Shown: positions 52,894 to 61,983 of the stretch, in pieces
Layout: the number at the start of each line of letters is the position of its first letter
Position numbering within the stretch: the first letter of the stretch is position 1
Source: Methylophaga sp.
GTDB lineage: Bacteria > Pseudomonadota > Gammaproteobacteria > Nitrosococcales > Methylophagaceae
DNA length: 64,000 bases
Direction: 5' to 3'
Assembly (NCBI GenBank): GCA_002706095.1
Contig: PAJP01000001.1
Span: 124,001-188,000 of the forward strand
Notes under the pieces: generated by a model
What the model was told of the DNA's origin: nothing
Seen by the model: the letters and a program-made list of their open reading frames with translations, nothing else
Database searches by the model: none
Translations under genes and position numbers: made by a program

Positions 52894-53070
52894 TTAACAA
52901 GACATAGATGGAACGTTCTGACTGAGGTTAAGTCACTATTGATATACGAGAAAAATCATCATAATCGTGTAGTAATACACATAAAGGCTGTAGAATCAGG
53001 CAAGTCTCATATTGTTTTTCCTCCTATAGTATTCTCACCTTTAAATCTTTTACTCACGGGAGTTTCATCT

Positions 53071-54117
53071 ATGAAAACTGTTGGTTATGCCGCTCATTCT
53101 TCAGATACCCCTCTTGCTCCATTCCATTTTGAACGAAGAGAATTGCGTGATAATGATGTAGCAATGGAAATTCTTTATTGTGGCGTTTGTCACTCTGACT
53201 TGCACGTCGCCAGAAATGATTGGGGTGGCTCTTCTTATCCCGTTGTGCCCGGTCATGAAATAGTCGGTCGTGTTACTGCAATTGGTAAAAATGTCACTAA
53301 ATATAATATCGGTGACAACGTGGCTGTCGGCTGTATGGTGGATAGTTGCCTGGAATGCGATGAATGTCATAATGATCATGAGCAGTATTGCCGTAATACG
53401 TTCACACTGACCTATGGCTCACCTGATCGCATTAGCAACGAAATGACGCAAGGTGGTTACGCCAAACACATCGTTGTACGAGAAGAGTTTGTATTACGAC
53501 TGCCTGAAAATCTGGATTTGGCTAAAGCAGCGCCTCTATTATGTGCCGGAATTACCACCTATTCTCCTCTAAGAGAATGGAATGTCGGTCCAGGCAGTCG
53601 TGTTGGCGTAGTTGGCATGGGTGGTTTGGGTCATATGGCCATTAAAATTGCCGTAGGTTTAGGGGCAGATGTGACGGTGATTAGTACGTCACCTAAAAAG
53701 GAAGTCGATGCCAGAGAACTAGGTGCGCATAACTTTCTGGTATCAAAAGATGAAGACGCCATGGCTGCCGCAGCTTCTGGTTTTGATGTCATTATTGATA
53801 CTGTTCCCGTCAGCCATGATCTGAATCCATACATTCCTTTATTAGATAATGACGCGACACTGGTTATGGTCGGTCAGATTGGGCCAATTGAAGGACCCAA
53901 TACAGCACCCATGGTTTTCGGCCGTCGTCGTATTGCCGGCTCATTAATTGGTGGTATTAAAGAAACACAGGAAATGCTGGATTTCTGTGGTCGAATGAAT
54001 ATTTTGCCAGAATGTGAAATGATCAAAATGGATGAAATTAATACAGCATTTGATCGCATGGAACGTTCTGACGTGAGATACCGCTTTGTCATAGATATGG
54101 CATCATTAGACGCTTAG
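53071..54117 (+). CDS. Zinc-dependent alcohol dehydrogenase (YahK/cinnamyl-ADH type)
   Basis: The ATG at 53071 (MKTVGYAAH) has GGGAG upstream; a 44-residue longer reading frame starts before it but lacks support. The 348-residue protein has catalytic zinc ligands in CGVCHSDLHVA and GHEIVGRV, structural zinc cysteines in CLECDECHNDHEQYC, and the NAD(P) Rossmann motif VGVVGMGGLGHMAIKIA. This is the medium-chain ADH subfamily that reduces aldehydes, NADPH-preferring in YahK. An AraC regulator lies downstream on the same strand and may control it, as YqhC does for YqhD (inference). Confidence 0.92.
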   Translation: MKTVGYAAHSSDTPLAPFHFERRELRDNDVAMEILYCGVCHSDLHVARNDWGGSSYPVVPGHEIVGRVTAIGKNVTKYNIGDNVAVGCMVDSCLECDECHNDHEQYCRNTFTLTYGSPDRISNEMTQGGYAKHIVVREEFVLRLPENLDLAKAAPLLCAGITTYSPLREWNVGPGSRVGVVGMGGLGHMAIKIAVGLGADVTVISTSPKKEVDARELGAHNFLVSKDEDAMAAAASGFDVIIDTVPVSHDLNPYIPLLDNDATLVMVGQIGPIEGPNTAPMVFGRRRIAGSLIGGIKETQEMLDFCGRMNILPECEMIKMDEINTAFDRMERSDVRYRFVIDMASLDA

Positions 54118-54124
54118 CTTATTC

Positions 54125-54150
54125 GGGCAGTCAGTTTCTGGCTGCCCTTT
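54125..54150 (+). terminator. Hairpin after the ADH gene
   Basis: GGGCAGTCAG pairs with CTGGCTGCCC (one wobble) around TTT, followed by TTTCC. It lies 20 bases before the AraC gene, so it may only partly terminate. Confidence 0.55.
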
Positions 54151-54169
54151 CCATTTTCTGACAACTCAT

Positions 54170-55054
54170 ATGAATACAAAACCTTTGGCTGAACTGCTAA
54201 GTCGCTATGCTCCAAACGATGGCCTGTTTGATTTGCCGATTACAGGTGTCCGTGTTTTTCGCGTATCACACATTGACGAGGTCGCTGTACGGGGTAATAG
54301 CCAGCCCGGTATTTGCATTATTGCTCAAGGTGCAAAACGTGCCATTATCGGAAGTGATGTATATGAGTATGACGATTCCAGAATGGCTGTTTACTCAACT
54401 GAAGTGCCGGTCTCTTCGAGGATTATTCAGGCCAGTAAGGATGAACCTTATTTGTGTCTTATCATCGATATTGATCAGCAAAAACTGGCTGAAACGGCAT
54501 TAAAAGTTTTTCCGTACGGTCTACCAAAAACGACTGCAAGCAAACCTATTTTTATTGGACAAGCTTGTCCTTACATTGTTGAAGCCGTAACGCGATTGAT
54601 TGGCTTATCGGCACAAAATGAGCAATCAGCTCTACTAGTGCCTTTAGTCATGGAAGAAATTTATATTCGTTTGTTACAAAGCCATATCGGCAAACTGGTG
54701 GTACAGATTGCAACTACAGATTCCCATTTACAAAAAGTCTCTGCAGCGATTTCCTGGCTACGTGAGCATTTTTCTGAACCAATGAAAGTTGATGAGCTGG
54801 CTGAACGGGTCAATATGAGCATTTCATCGTTTCATCATCACTTTAAAGCGATAACGTCAATGAGTCCGTTGCAGTTTCAAAAAGAGTTACGTCTTTATGA
54901 AGCGAAACATCTAATGCTGTCGAAAATGATGGATGTGAGTACGGCGTGTATGCATGTAGGCTATTCCAGTGTGTCACAATTTAGCCGGGAATACAGTCGT
55001 TTTTTTGGCCAACCACCGAGTAAAGATATTCAGCTCCAATCAATGGTCGTCTAA
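54170..55054 (+). CDS. AraC-family regulator (AraC_N domain, YqhC-like)
   Basis: The 294-residue protein has an N-terminal AraC_N-type cupin region (PGICIIAQGAKRAIIGSDVY, MAVYSTEVPVSSRI) and a C-terminal pair of helix-turn-helix motifs (DELAERVNMSISSFHHHFKAI, TACMHVGYSSVSQFSREYSRFFG). Members of this group often control an adjacent aldehyde reductase, and here the ADH gene is directly upstream. It is probably activated by an aldehyde or related signal (inference). Confidence 0.92.
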   Translation: MNTKPLAELLSRYAPNDGLFDLPITGVRVFRVSHIDEVAVRGNSQPGICIIAQGAKRAIIGSDVYEYDDSRMAVYSTEVPVSSRIIQASKDEPYLCLIIDIDQQKLAETALKVFPYGLPKTTASKPIFIGQACPYIVEAVTRLIGLSAQNEQSALLVPLVMEEIYIRLLQSHIGKLVVQIATTDSHLQKVSAAISWLREHFSEPMKVDELAERVNMSISSFHHHFKAITSMSPLQFQKELRLYEAKHLMLSKMMDVSTACMHVGYSSVSQFSREYSRFFGQPPSKDIQLQSMVV

Positions 55055-55110
55055 AGCTTAAAGTGTTGTTAGCTTAGTTTATGAATGAGTTTGTGGGTAA
55101 GCATAAAGGG

Positions 55111-55182
55111 TGGAAAACACTCACAAGTGGACGACATAAATTTATAGTAAAAAATTGAATGTACTTTTGTGAGTGCTTTCCA
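55111..55182. repeat. 16-bp imperfect inverted repeat in the araC-MFS gap
   Basis: TGGAAAACACTCACAA (55111-55126) is matched in reverse by TTGTGAGTGCTTTCCA (55167-55182) with one mismatch and a 40-base spacer. It lies between the convergent araC and MFS genes. It could be a terminator, a regulator site or a mobile-element relic. The whole 248-base gap otherwise holds nothing recognised. Confidence 0.6.
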
Positions 55183-55302
55183 TCGCGAAAGCCTGAGTGT
55201 AGTTAAAGTTTGCCAAAGTCACAATATGTGTTTGTTATTAATATGAATTAACACACATAATCAGAGCCGGAAAATCAGGCTTGCTTGGATACTTCTGACG
55301 GA

Positions 55303-56490
55303 CTAAACACGAGTAAACTTGTCTTGTTTTACCGCTATCAGGAATCCCATGCCAACCAGCATGACTAACCCCGTTGCCCACAATGCCACGTGATAATTAC
55401 CATAGTAACTGGCCAGATATCCGGCTGCTGCTGGTGCAATGATCTGTGCTGTACCATAACAAATAGTGAGTCGGGCCATAGCTTTAGCCGGATTCAATGG
55501 GAATTTATGACCAATAAAGGTCAGCATCAGACTCACAATGCCAGTGAATGTACCGCCAAATATGGCCGCTGCTATCAAGTTAGTGATCAGCGAATCAGAC
55601 AATACCGGCATAATGACTGCGACCATCTGTAAGGCATAGGTCAGCAATAAAGTGTTTAACTCTCCAAACTTATTCGCCACTTTATCCCACAAGAAACAGG
55701 CTGGTGCTGCAGCAAGACCAAGAATCACCCATATCCAGTCACCCTTACCGCTCAGTTGTGGCATTTCTTCAAGTATCGCGACAATAAACGTGGCACTCAC
55801 AACGTACCCTACTCCGGCACAGGCATAAGCCAGGATCAGCTTTATCATCCAGCTACGGGGAGGCTCTATAAGTGGTTGGCTCGTTTTATGTTGCGTCAGC
55901 TGTGGCTGAGGTATCCAGAACCAGGCAGGAATAAAAAAGAGAATGCCAAACAGCCCCATCACAATCCATTGGCTATCCCATGGCAAAAAATGATTCATTA
56001 ACACCACTGCTGAACCGGGTATGGCAATGCCAAGACCCAATCCCATAAAATGCAGACCTAGTTCTGGCTTAAATCGATGATGTTTAAGCCAACTGAGCAC
56101 AAATCCCGATGACAATATGACGCCAGCCGTACCACTGATACCCGCAATAAATCGTAATATCACCCAGCCATACAATTCTGTTGTCATCCCCATGGCTATG
56201 GTGGATAACACCGCAATCACCAAACACCACTGATAAAAACGATACTTAAACGCAAGGTTATTCGTGAACGAGACTAATACCACACCCAACAAGTAACCAA
56301 TATAGTTAAATGTCGCCAGCCAGCCACTATTCACCAGCGATAAGTCTGTCTGATTGAGCATTAAAGGAAGAAACGGTGTATATGAAAATCGTGCTATGCC
56401 CACCGCTAGAATGACTGCACAGATACCCGCTGTAATCACTTTTATTCGTTGAAACTGTAATTCTATCGATAACTGTGTCATGTATATCAT
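55303..56490 (-). CDS. MFS transporter, YbfB/YjiJ family
   Basis: The 395-residue protein has 12 predicted transmembrane helices. The N-terminal signature GIARFSYTPFLPLML and GWLATFNYIGYLLGVVL is typical of the YbfB/YjiJ family of major facilitator exporters, as is FIAGISGTAGVILSSGFVLSWL. Substrate unknown. An alternative start lies at 56481 (MTQLS). Monocistronic on this evidence; it lies beyond the ccoQ gene on the same strand with about 160 bases between. Confidence 0.9.
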   Translation of the reverse strand: MIYMTQLSIELQFQRIKVITAGICAVILAVGIARFSYTPFLPLMLNQTDLSLVNSGWLATFNYIGYLLGVVLVSFTNNLAFKYRFYQWCLVIAVLSTIAMGMTTELYGWVILRFIAGISGTAGVILSSGFVLSWLKHHRFKPELGLHFMGLGLGIAIPGSAVVLMNHFLPWDSQWIVMGLFGILFFIPAWFWIPQPQLTQHKTSQPLIEPPRSWMIKLILAYACAGVGYVVSATFIVAILEEMPQLSGKGDWIWVILGLAAAPACFLWDKVANKFGELNTLLLTYALQMVAVIMPVLSDSLITNLIAAAIFGGTFTGIVSLMLTFIGHKFPLNPAKAMARLTICYGTAQIIAPAAAGYLASYYGNYHVALWATGLVMLVGMGFLIAVKQDKFTRV

Positions 56491-56649
56491 CAGAGTGAAT
56501 GAATAGCGTGCATAGTATCACTTGATAAAGTGGTGATGACTTATTAAAAAGAATAGATACTTTGGAAAAAGTGTTATTCACTAAATCATATCAACCCGAC
56601 CAATTTATTTATGTCAACTAATCGACTAGATTTGTGGGGCTGGGCTGTT

Positions 56650-56838
56650 CTAGCTATCTTCGTGCATTAAGTGATCCCGGTGAGATTCGAGTGATTCTTT
56701 ATATCTGGGATGGAAAACACGGTAATACGTTATACCTATCGCCACACTTAATAGAACACTCATGATCGTTGCCAGCCAATCTGAAGCGGTCATTGCAGCG
56801 ATATCCATCGCAAAAAACTCACTGATAAACCATTTCAT
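56650..56838 (-). CDS. ccoQ: CcoQ-like small cbb3 oxidase-associated protein
   Basis: The 62-residue protein has one transmembrane helix (WLATIMSVLLSVAIGITYYRVFHP) followed by a charged cytoplasmic tail, like CcoQ. It lies 17 bases after ccoN with AAGGAG at the start, so it is in the same operon. CcoQ helps assemble or stabilise the cbb3 oxidase. The family call rests on size, topology and context more than on strong motifs. Confidence 0.75.
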   Translation of the reverse strand: MKWFISEFFAMDIAAMTASDWLATIMSVLLSVAIGITYYRVFHPRYKESLESHRDHLMHEDS

Positions 56839-56855
56839 TTCGTACTCCTTTTAGC

Positions 56856-58271
56856 TTATGACATTGCCGATTGAGTAACAGCGTTGTTTTGCTTCACCGC
56901 TTGTCGAATAGTAACGGTCACATTGAACAGCATTACAACAGCGCCAAGGAAAAAGACCAAACCACCCACAGCACGCATGGCATAATAAGGATGCATCTGT
57001 GCGACTGATTCCACAAAGGTATACGCTAAATTGCCGTAATCATCATAAGCACGCCACATCAAACCTTGCATAATGCCTGACACCCACATGGCCGTGATGT
57101 AGATAACGGTACCGATGGTCGCCATCCAGAAATGGGTGTTTACCAGTTTGGTTGAATACAAAGGCACACGCCAAAGTTTTTCGACCATATGATAGATAGC
57201 ACCGATAGATACCATGGCAACCCAACCCAGTGCTCCCGCATGAACGTGCCCAATCGTCCAGTCTGTATAGTGAGATAAGGCATTAACCGTTTTAGATGAC
57301 ATAACCGGGCCTTCAAATGTCGACATTGCATAAAAAGCCAATGACACAATCAGGAACCGTAAAATATAGTCTGTACGCAGTTTGTCCCAGGCACCACTTA
57401 AGGTAAACATGCCGTTAATCGCCCCACCCCATGAAGGAATAATCATGGCAAGGGAAATAGCCGCACCGAGTGATCCAGTCCAGTCAGGTAACGCGGTGTA
57501 TTGAAGATGGTGAGCCCCTAACCAGACGTAACCAAACACCAACGCCCAGAAATGAATAACCGACAAACGATAAGAATAAATCGGACGATTAGCCTGTTTA
57601 GGTACAAAGTAATACATGATGGCAAGAAAGCCTGCTGTCAGGAAAAAGCCAACGGCATTGTGACCCCACCACCATTGAATCATCGCATCCTGAACACCCG
57701 CAAAAATAGAATAGGATTTCCATAGTTCCACTGGAATAGACAGACTATTGACGACATGTAAATAAATAATCGCAATCATCATCGCCAGATAAAACCAGTT
57801 AGCCACATAGATGTGTGAGATACGACGGATGGCGATAGTCATAATAAAGTTAAAAGTAAAAGCCAACCAGACAACTGTGATTAATACGTCCAGAGGCCAC
57901 TCCATCTCAGCATATTCTTTTGACTGGGTATAACCCAATGGCAGCGTGATAAACATGCCGATAATGACAACATTCCAGCCCCAGAAAGTGAACCAGGCCA
58001 GTTTATTACTCCATAAAGCGACACTGCAGGTGCGTTGAACAACATAATAGGCTGTCGCCATTAATGTGCTGCCGGCAAAGGCAAAAATCACCGTATTAGT
58101 ATGAACAGGCCGCAGCCGTCCAAAACTCAGGTAAGGATTATCAAAATTCAAAACAGGCCAGGCAAGCTCAGAGGCGATCCATACACCTACACCAGTGCCG
58201 ATCACCAGATAAATGCACGCCATGATCGTAAAAAACTTCACAATATTGTAATTATAGGGTTTTGTTTCCAT
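56856..58271 (-). CDS. ccoN: Orphan cbb3-type cytochrome c oxidase subunit I (CcoN)
   Basis: The 471-residue protein has about 12 transmembrane helices with heme and copper ligands in [66 protein letters not shown] and YHMVEKL. It is the catalytic heme-copper subunit that reduces oxygen. No ccoO or ccoP lies beside it, so it must share the small subunits of another cbb3 locus or act as a specialised isoform. Gene order matches the P. aeruginosa ccoN4 cluster (known to affect cyanide and nitrite tolerance). Confidence 0.92.
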   Translation of the reverse strand: METKPYNYNIVKFFTIMACIYLVIGTGVGVWIASELAWPVLNFDNPYLSFGRLRPVHTNTVIFAFAGSTLMATAYYVVQRTCSVALWSNKLAWFTFWGWNVVIIGMFITLPLGYTQSKEYAEMEWPLDVLITVVWLAFTFNFIMTIAIRRISHIYVANWFYLAMMIAIIYLHVVNSLSIPVELWKSYSIFAGVQDAMIQWWWGHNAVGFFLTAGFLAIMYYFVPKQANRPIYSYRLSVIHFWALVFGYVWLGAHHLQYTALPDWTGSLGAAISLAMIIPSWGGAINGMFTLSGAWDKLRTDYILRFLIVSLAFYAMSTFEGPVMSSKTVNALSHYTDWTIGHVHAGALGWVAMVSIGAIYHMVEKLWRVPLYSTKLVNTHFWMATIGTVIYITAMWVSGIMQGLMWRAYDDYGNLAYTFVESVAQMHPYYAMRAVGGLVFFLGAVVMLFNVTVTIRQAVKQNNAVTQSAMS

Positions 58272-58298
58272 TTTATATCTCTCTGTGTTTTGCCCTAT

Positions 58299-58823
58299 TC
58301 AGCGAATATCCTGGCGTCGTCTAAATAAAGGCTCTGGATTTAACACTGAACCTGAGTACATCGTACTAATGCCAGAAATGCCTTTTATGGCATCAAAAAC
58401 ATCTTTATCCTCCCTGATAGCAAAGCTATCGAAACCACAACGATGCATATGGCTCAGTTGATCTCGTAATACATCACCTGTCGCACGTAATTCTCCCTTC
58501 CACTTCAGTCGTGTTCGTAACTCTACTGCCTGACTATAGGCCCGACCATCAGTAAATTTAGGAAAATCGAGTGCAATAAGCTCCAGCTGTTCCAGCCAGG
58601 GCGATAAGGTATAAATATCGGCATCATTCTGCAGCCACACGGCTTTTACTCTGTTGGCTGGCTCATGTTCAATAGGTTCGACCCACACGCTAAACGGTAA
58701 GATCAGTTTTTCATGCTGGGAATGTTGATCGATATCTTCCAATTCTTTGATCAAAATCCAATTATCATGCTCGATAATCAGTGGCTGCTCAGTATCACGA
58801 AGGCAAATAATGTTTTTCATCAA
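58299..58823 (-). CDS. DUF934 protein linked to sulfite/nitrite reductase
   Basis: The 174-residue protein has the DUF934 pattern: PFSVWVEPIEH, LIALDFPKFTDGRAYSQAVEL, LRTRLKWKGELRATGDVLRDQL and MHRCGFDSFAI. DUF934 proteins are encoded next to siroheme sulfite or nitrite reductases and may help reductase function. It overlaps the reductase gene by ATGA and is 27 bases ahead of ccoN. Confidence 0.9.
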   Translation of the reverse strand: MMKNIICLRDTEQPLIIEHDNWILIKELEDIDQHSQHEKLILPFSVWVEPIEHEPANRVKAVWLQNDADIYTLSPWLEQLELIALDFPKFTDGRAYSQAVELRTRLKWKGELRATGDVLRDQLSHMHRCGFDSFAIREDKDVFDAIKGISGISTMYSGSVLNPEPLFRRRQDIR

Positions 58824-60484
58824 TTTATCTCCGCTGTTTGATAAACACGTTCTTTGAAAGGTGGTATCCCAATACGATCAACTGTGTCACTGAAGTTCTC
58901 ATCCTGCTCTCTGTATTGAAGAAAGACATTGATAAGCGTATCGATAACATCGGGCACATCATCCGCCAGAAATGATGGCCCAATGACTTTGCCCAAACGT
59001 GCATTTTTGCCTTGATCACCGCCAATGGTAATTTGATACCACTCCACACCATTCTTATCGACACCCAAAATGCCAATATTTCCAATATGGTGATGGGCAC
59101 AGGCATTCATGCATCCAGATATATTCAAACTCAGTGAGCCAATATCATGTAGATAATCTAAATCTGAAAAGCGTTGCTGTATTGCCGCAGCAATGGGGAT
59201 AGATTTTGCATTTGCCAGCGAGCAGTAATCGGCACCTGGGCAGGTAATCATGTCCGTCAGCAGGCCGATATTGGGTGCAGAGAGATTTTCTGACTGAAGA
59301 GCAGTCCATAAAACAAAGAGTTCGGCTTTTTTGATTGAAGGTAATACCAGATTCTGCTCATGGGTGACCCGAATTTCTGCAAAGCCATATTGTTCAGCCA
59401 TATCAGCAACAGCACGCATTTGATGAGATGTTACGTCGCCTGGCGGGGTTGCAGGTCCGGGTTTGGTTGAAATCACGACTGAAGCATAATCTGGGTGTTT
59501 ATGTTCATGTGTATTACGTTTAATCCAATTGGCAAAGGCATTATTTTGGCTCAGTAGGTTTACATATTCTTTGCTATCTGTTGTCACATAAGATTCAATG
59601 CCAAATTGTTTGGCAACACGCTGAAACTCATCTTCCGTTAACTGAGCTGGTCCCCCTTTCAGGTTCTGCCATTCCTTTTCCACTTCAGCAGCAAAAGCCT
59701 CTATGCCAAGACTCTTTACTAAAATCTTGATGCGGGCTTTATATTTATTATCACGTCGGCCATGACGGTTATATACCCGTAATACAGCTTCCAGATAGGT
59801 CAGCATTTCCTGCCACGGCAGATCGGATTTTAATAATTCACTGATGATGAGTGTACGACCTAGCCCACCTCCGGCCATCACTTTAACTTTGATTTGCTCA
59901 TCATCAGCATCACGATAAAGATATAGACCTATATCATGTGTTCTTACTGCGGCACGGTCTTCGGTTGAAGAAGACACAGCAATTTTAAATTTGCGTGGTA
60001 AAAACAGAAATTCAGGATTAATCGTCGACCACTGACGAATAATTTCTGCATATGGACGCGGATCAACGACTTCATCTGCTGAAACTCCAGCAAAAGCTTC
60101 GGTCGTGACATTTCTGACACAGTTGCCTGAAGTCTGAATAGCGTGCATTTCCACATCAGCCAGCTTCTGCAGGATATCTGGCACTTGCTCTAGCGTTATC
60201 CAGTTGAACTGAATGTTTTGACGCGTAGTGAAATGGCCATACCCCTTATCAAACTGATCGGCTATGTCCGCGAGTGTGCGTAGTTGATTTGCAGACAAAG
60301 TGCCGTAGGGAATCGCCACGCGTAGCATGTAAGCATGCTTTTGTAAGTACAAACCATTCTGTAATCTCAGCGGCATAAACTCTTCATCAGACAATTCGCC
60401 ATTGATATATCTATTCACTTGATCGCGGAATTGTCTGACACGCTCTAAGACGAGCGCTTTATCATAAGAATCATACTGGTACAT
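58820..60484 (-). CDS. Siroheme sulfite/nitrite reductase (hemoprotein beta-like)
   Basis: The 554-residue protein is a nitrite/sulfite reductase with ferredoxin-like half domains. Motifs: GHFTTRQNIQFNWI, SGNCVRNVTTEAFAGV, GGLGRTLIIS, and the 4Fe-4S/siroheme cysteines in TCPGADYCSLANAKSIP and NISGCMNACAHHHIGNIG. It reduces sulfite to sulfide or nitrite to ammonia with six electrons. It is operonic with DUF934, ccoG and ccoN. Substrate choice cannot be decided by sequence alone; the equivalent P. aeruginosa gene (PA4130) is annotated as either. Confidence 0.92.
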   Translation of the reverse strand: MYQYDSYDKALVLERVRQFRDQVNRYINGELSDEEFMPLRLQNGLYLQKHAYMLRVAIPYGTLSANQLRTLADIADQFDKGYGHFTTRQNIQFNWITLEQVPDILQKLADVEMHAIQTSGNCVRNVTTEAFAGVSADEVVDPRPYAEIIRQWSTINPEFLFLPRKFKIAVSSSTEDRAAVRTHDIGLYLYRDADDEQIKVKVMAGGGLGRTLIISELLKSDLPWQEMLTYLEAVLRVYNRHGRRDNKYKARIKILVKSLGIEAFAAEVEKEWQNLKGGPAQLTEDEFQRVAKQFGIESYVTTDSKEYVNLLSQNNAFANWIKRNTHEHKHPDYASVVISTKPGPATPPGDVTSHQMRAVADMAEQYGFAEIRVTHEQNLVLPSIKKAELFVLWTALQSENLSAPNIGLLTDMITCPGADYCSLANAKSIPIAAAIQQRFSDLDYLHDIGSLSLNISGCMNACAHHHIGNIGILGVDKNGVEWYQITIGGDQGKNARLGKVIGPSFLADDVPDVIDTLINVFLQYREQDENFSDTVDRIGIPPFKERVYQTAEIN

Positions 60485-60513
60485 AACTAACCTTTTGTGA
60501 TATCTAACCTAAA

Positions 60514-61935
60514 TTAAGGGGCAATAAACACCGCTTTATAACGGTTACTGATGGCTGAATTCCCCTCACTCGTGGCGACAAAGTGAAATTCACGCAGGCC
60601 AGATGAGGTCGTATCCGAAGGTAATCTTACTAAGGCTGTGACAGGGACGATTTTACCTGGCTGTATCGTAATGCCCCGTTCTAAACCATCTACACTGGCT
60701 GATGGCAAACCCTCAATGTGATAGTTCACAACGAGTGGCTGATCTGTTTTATTTAGTAGCTTTAAGGTGTATTTATTTTGAATATCACCGTTACTCATTT
60801 GGATATATAACGGTCTTCTCTCATGCACCACATTAAACTCGGTGGGTTCAAAGTGGGTAAAGCCATAGCCCACACCCATAATTGAAAAAGCCATAATCAA
60901 ACTGTAAACAATCACTCGCGGACGTTTCCATAGGCTAACTTCAGCTTTACCTTGATGTAGTTCTTTATGAGATGCGTAACGAATCAGGCCTCTGGGCTCA
61001 TTGATTTTGTCCATAATGCTGTCACAAGCATCGATACATAAACCACAGGTGATACAGCCCTCTTGCTGACCTTTACGAATATCGATACCCGTCGGACACA
61101 CTGCCACGCAGAGTTTGCAGTCGATACATGAGCCTTTATTGGCATCTTGTGTACCTGAACGGGATAACTTACCTCTGGGTTCCCCACGTACCGCATCATA
61201 AGCAGGTAATACAGTTTCCTGGTCATACATCACACCCTGTAAACGCGCATAGGGACACAACCAAAAACACACTTGTTCACGCATAAACCCCGCGAACCAA
61301 TATGTGAAAAAGGTAAAGATACCCATGGCCACCCAGACTGGCGTGGGCGCTTGAAGAGAGAAGATATCACCCCACAATTGATAGGCATCTGTAAACCAGG
61401 CTGAAAACGTAATACCTGTCAGTATGGCAATTGCTAACCAAACACCGTGCTTACCGACTTTTCTGAAGGCTTTAGATGCTGTCCAAGGCTCACTGTTAAA
61501 CTTACGCTGTTTTTGTGGTGTTTTTCCTTCAAACTGCCCTTCAATAAAAGTAAATATATCTGTCCAGACTGTTTGGAAACAAAAATAGCCACAAAAGACT
61601 CGTCCTGCAATGCTGGTTGCCGCCGCTAACAATATGGCAAAGAACAGCAGTGTTAACGACAACACCCATATATCTTGTGGATATAGGGTCAAAGCAAATA
61701 AATGAAATTGCTGCTCAGGAATGTCCAGCAATACAGCTTGATGACCATCCCAACGTAGATAAGGCCCCAAAAAGTAAATCAACCACACCGACATGCCAAA
61801 GTTTTTTAAGGTGCGAAACCGTCCTTTCATGCGCCTGGCAACGACATTCTCACCTTCCCCTGTATGTACCTCCCAGTCGGATAAGGCATCATAAACTTCA
61901 ACTTTAATAGGTATTTCTGATAGTTTGCTCATCAC
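60514..61935 (-). CDS. ccoG: CcoG-like 4Fe-4S ferredoxin membrane protein
   Basis: The 473-residue protein has about five transmembrane helices and two 4Fe-4S clusters: GSCIDCKLCVAVCPTGIDI and GCITCGLCIDACDSIMDKI, with the earlier RVFCGYFCFQTVWTDIF motif. A C-terminal Ig-like domain (FTHFEPTEFNVVHERRPLY onward) completes the CcoG form. CcoG reduces copper for cbb3 oxidase assembly. A GAGGAG ribosome-binding site sits within a CACAG/CTGTG mini-hairpin. It belongs to the operon with the reductase and ccoN. Confidence 0.93.
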   Translation of the reverse strand: MMSKLSEIPIKVEVYDALSDWEVHTGEGENVVARRMKGRFRTLKNFGMSVWLIYFLGPYLRWDGHQAVLLDIPEQQFHLFALTLYPQDIWVLSLTLLFFAILLAAATSIAGRVFCGYFCFQTVWTDIFTFIEGQFEGKTPQKQRKFNSEPWTASKAFRKVGKHGVWLAIAILTGITFSAWFTDAYQLWGDIFSLQAPTPVWVAMGIFTFFTYWFAGFMREQVCFWLCPYARLQGVMYDQETVLPAYDAVRGEPRGKLSRSGTQDANKGSCIDCKLCVAVCPTGIDIRKGQQEGCITCGLCIDACDSIMDKINEPRGLIRYASHKELHQGKAEVSLWKRPRVIVYSLIMAFSIMGVGYGFTHFEPTEFNVVHERRPLYIQMSNGDIQNKYTLKLLNKTDQPLVVNYHIEGLPSASVDGLERGITIQPGKIVPVTALVRLPSDTTSSGLREFHFVATSEGNSAISNRYKAVFIAP

Positions 61936-61983
61936 AGGATCTCCTCTGTGGCTAAATGCTGAAAACGAGGTGTTTTTTCATAG

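Noticed and set aside
52939-53070. N-terminal 44-residue extension of the alcohol dehydrogenase
   Set aside because: The extension is not ADH-like, whereas the ATG at 53071 has GGGAG upstream and begins the conserved domain.
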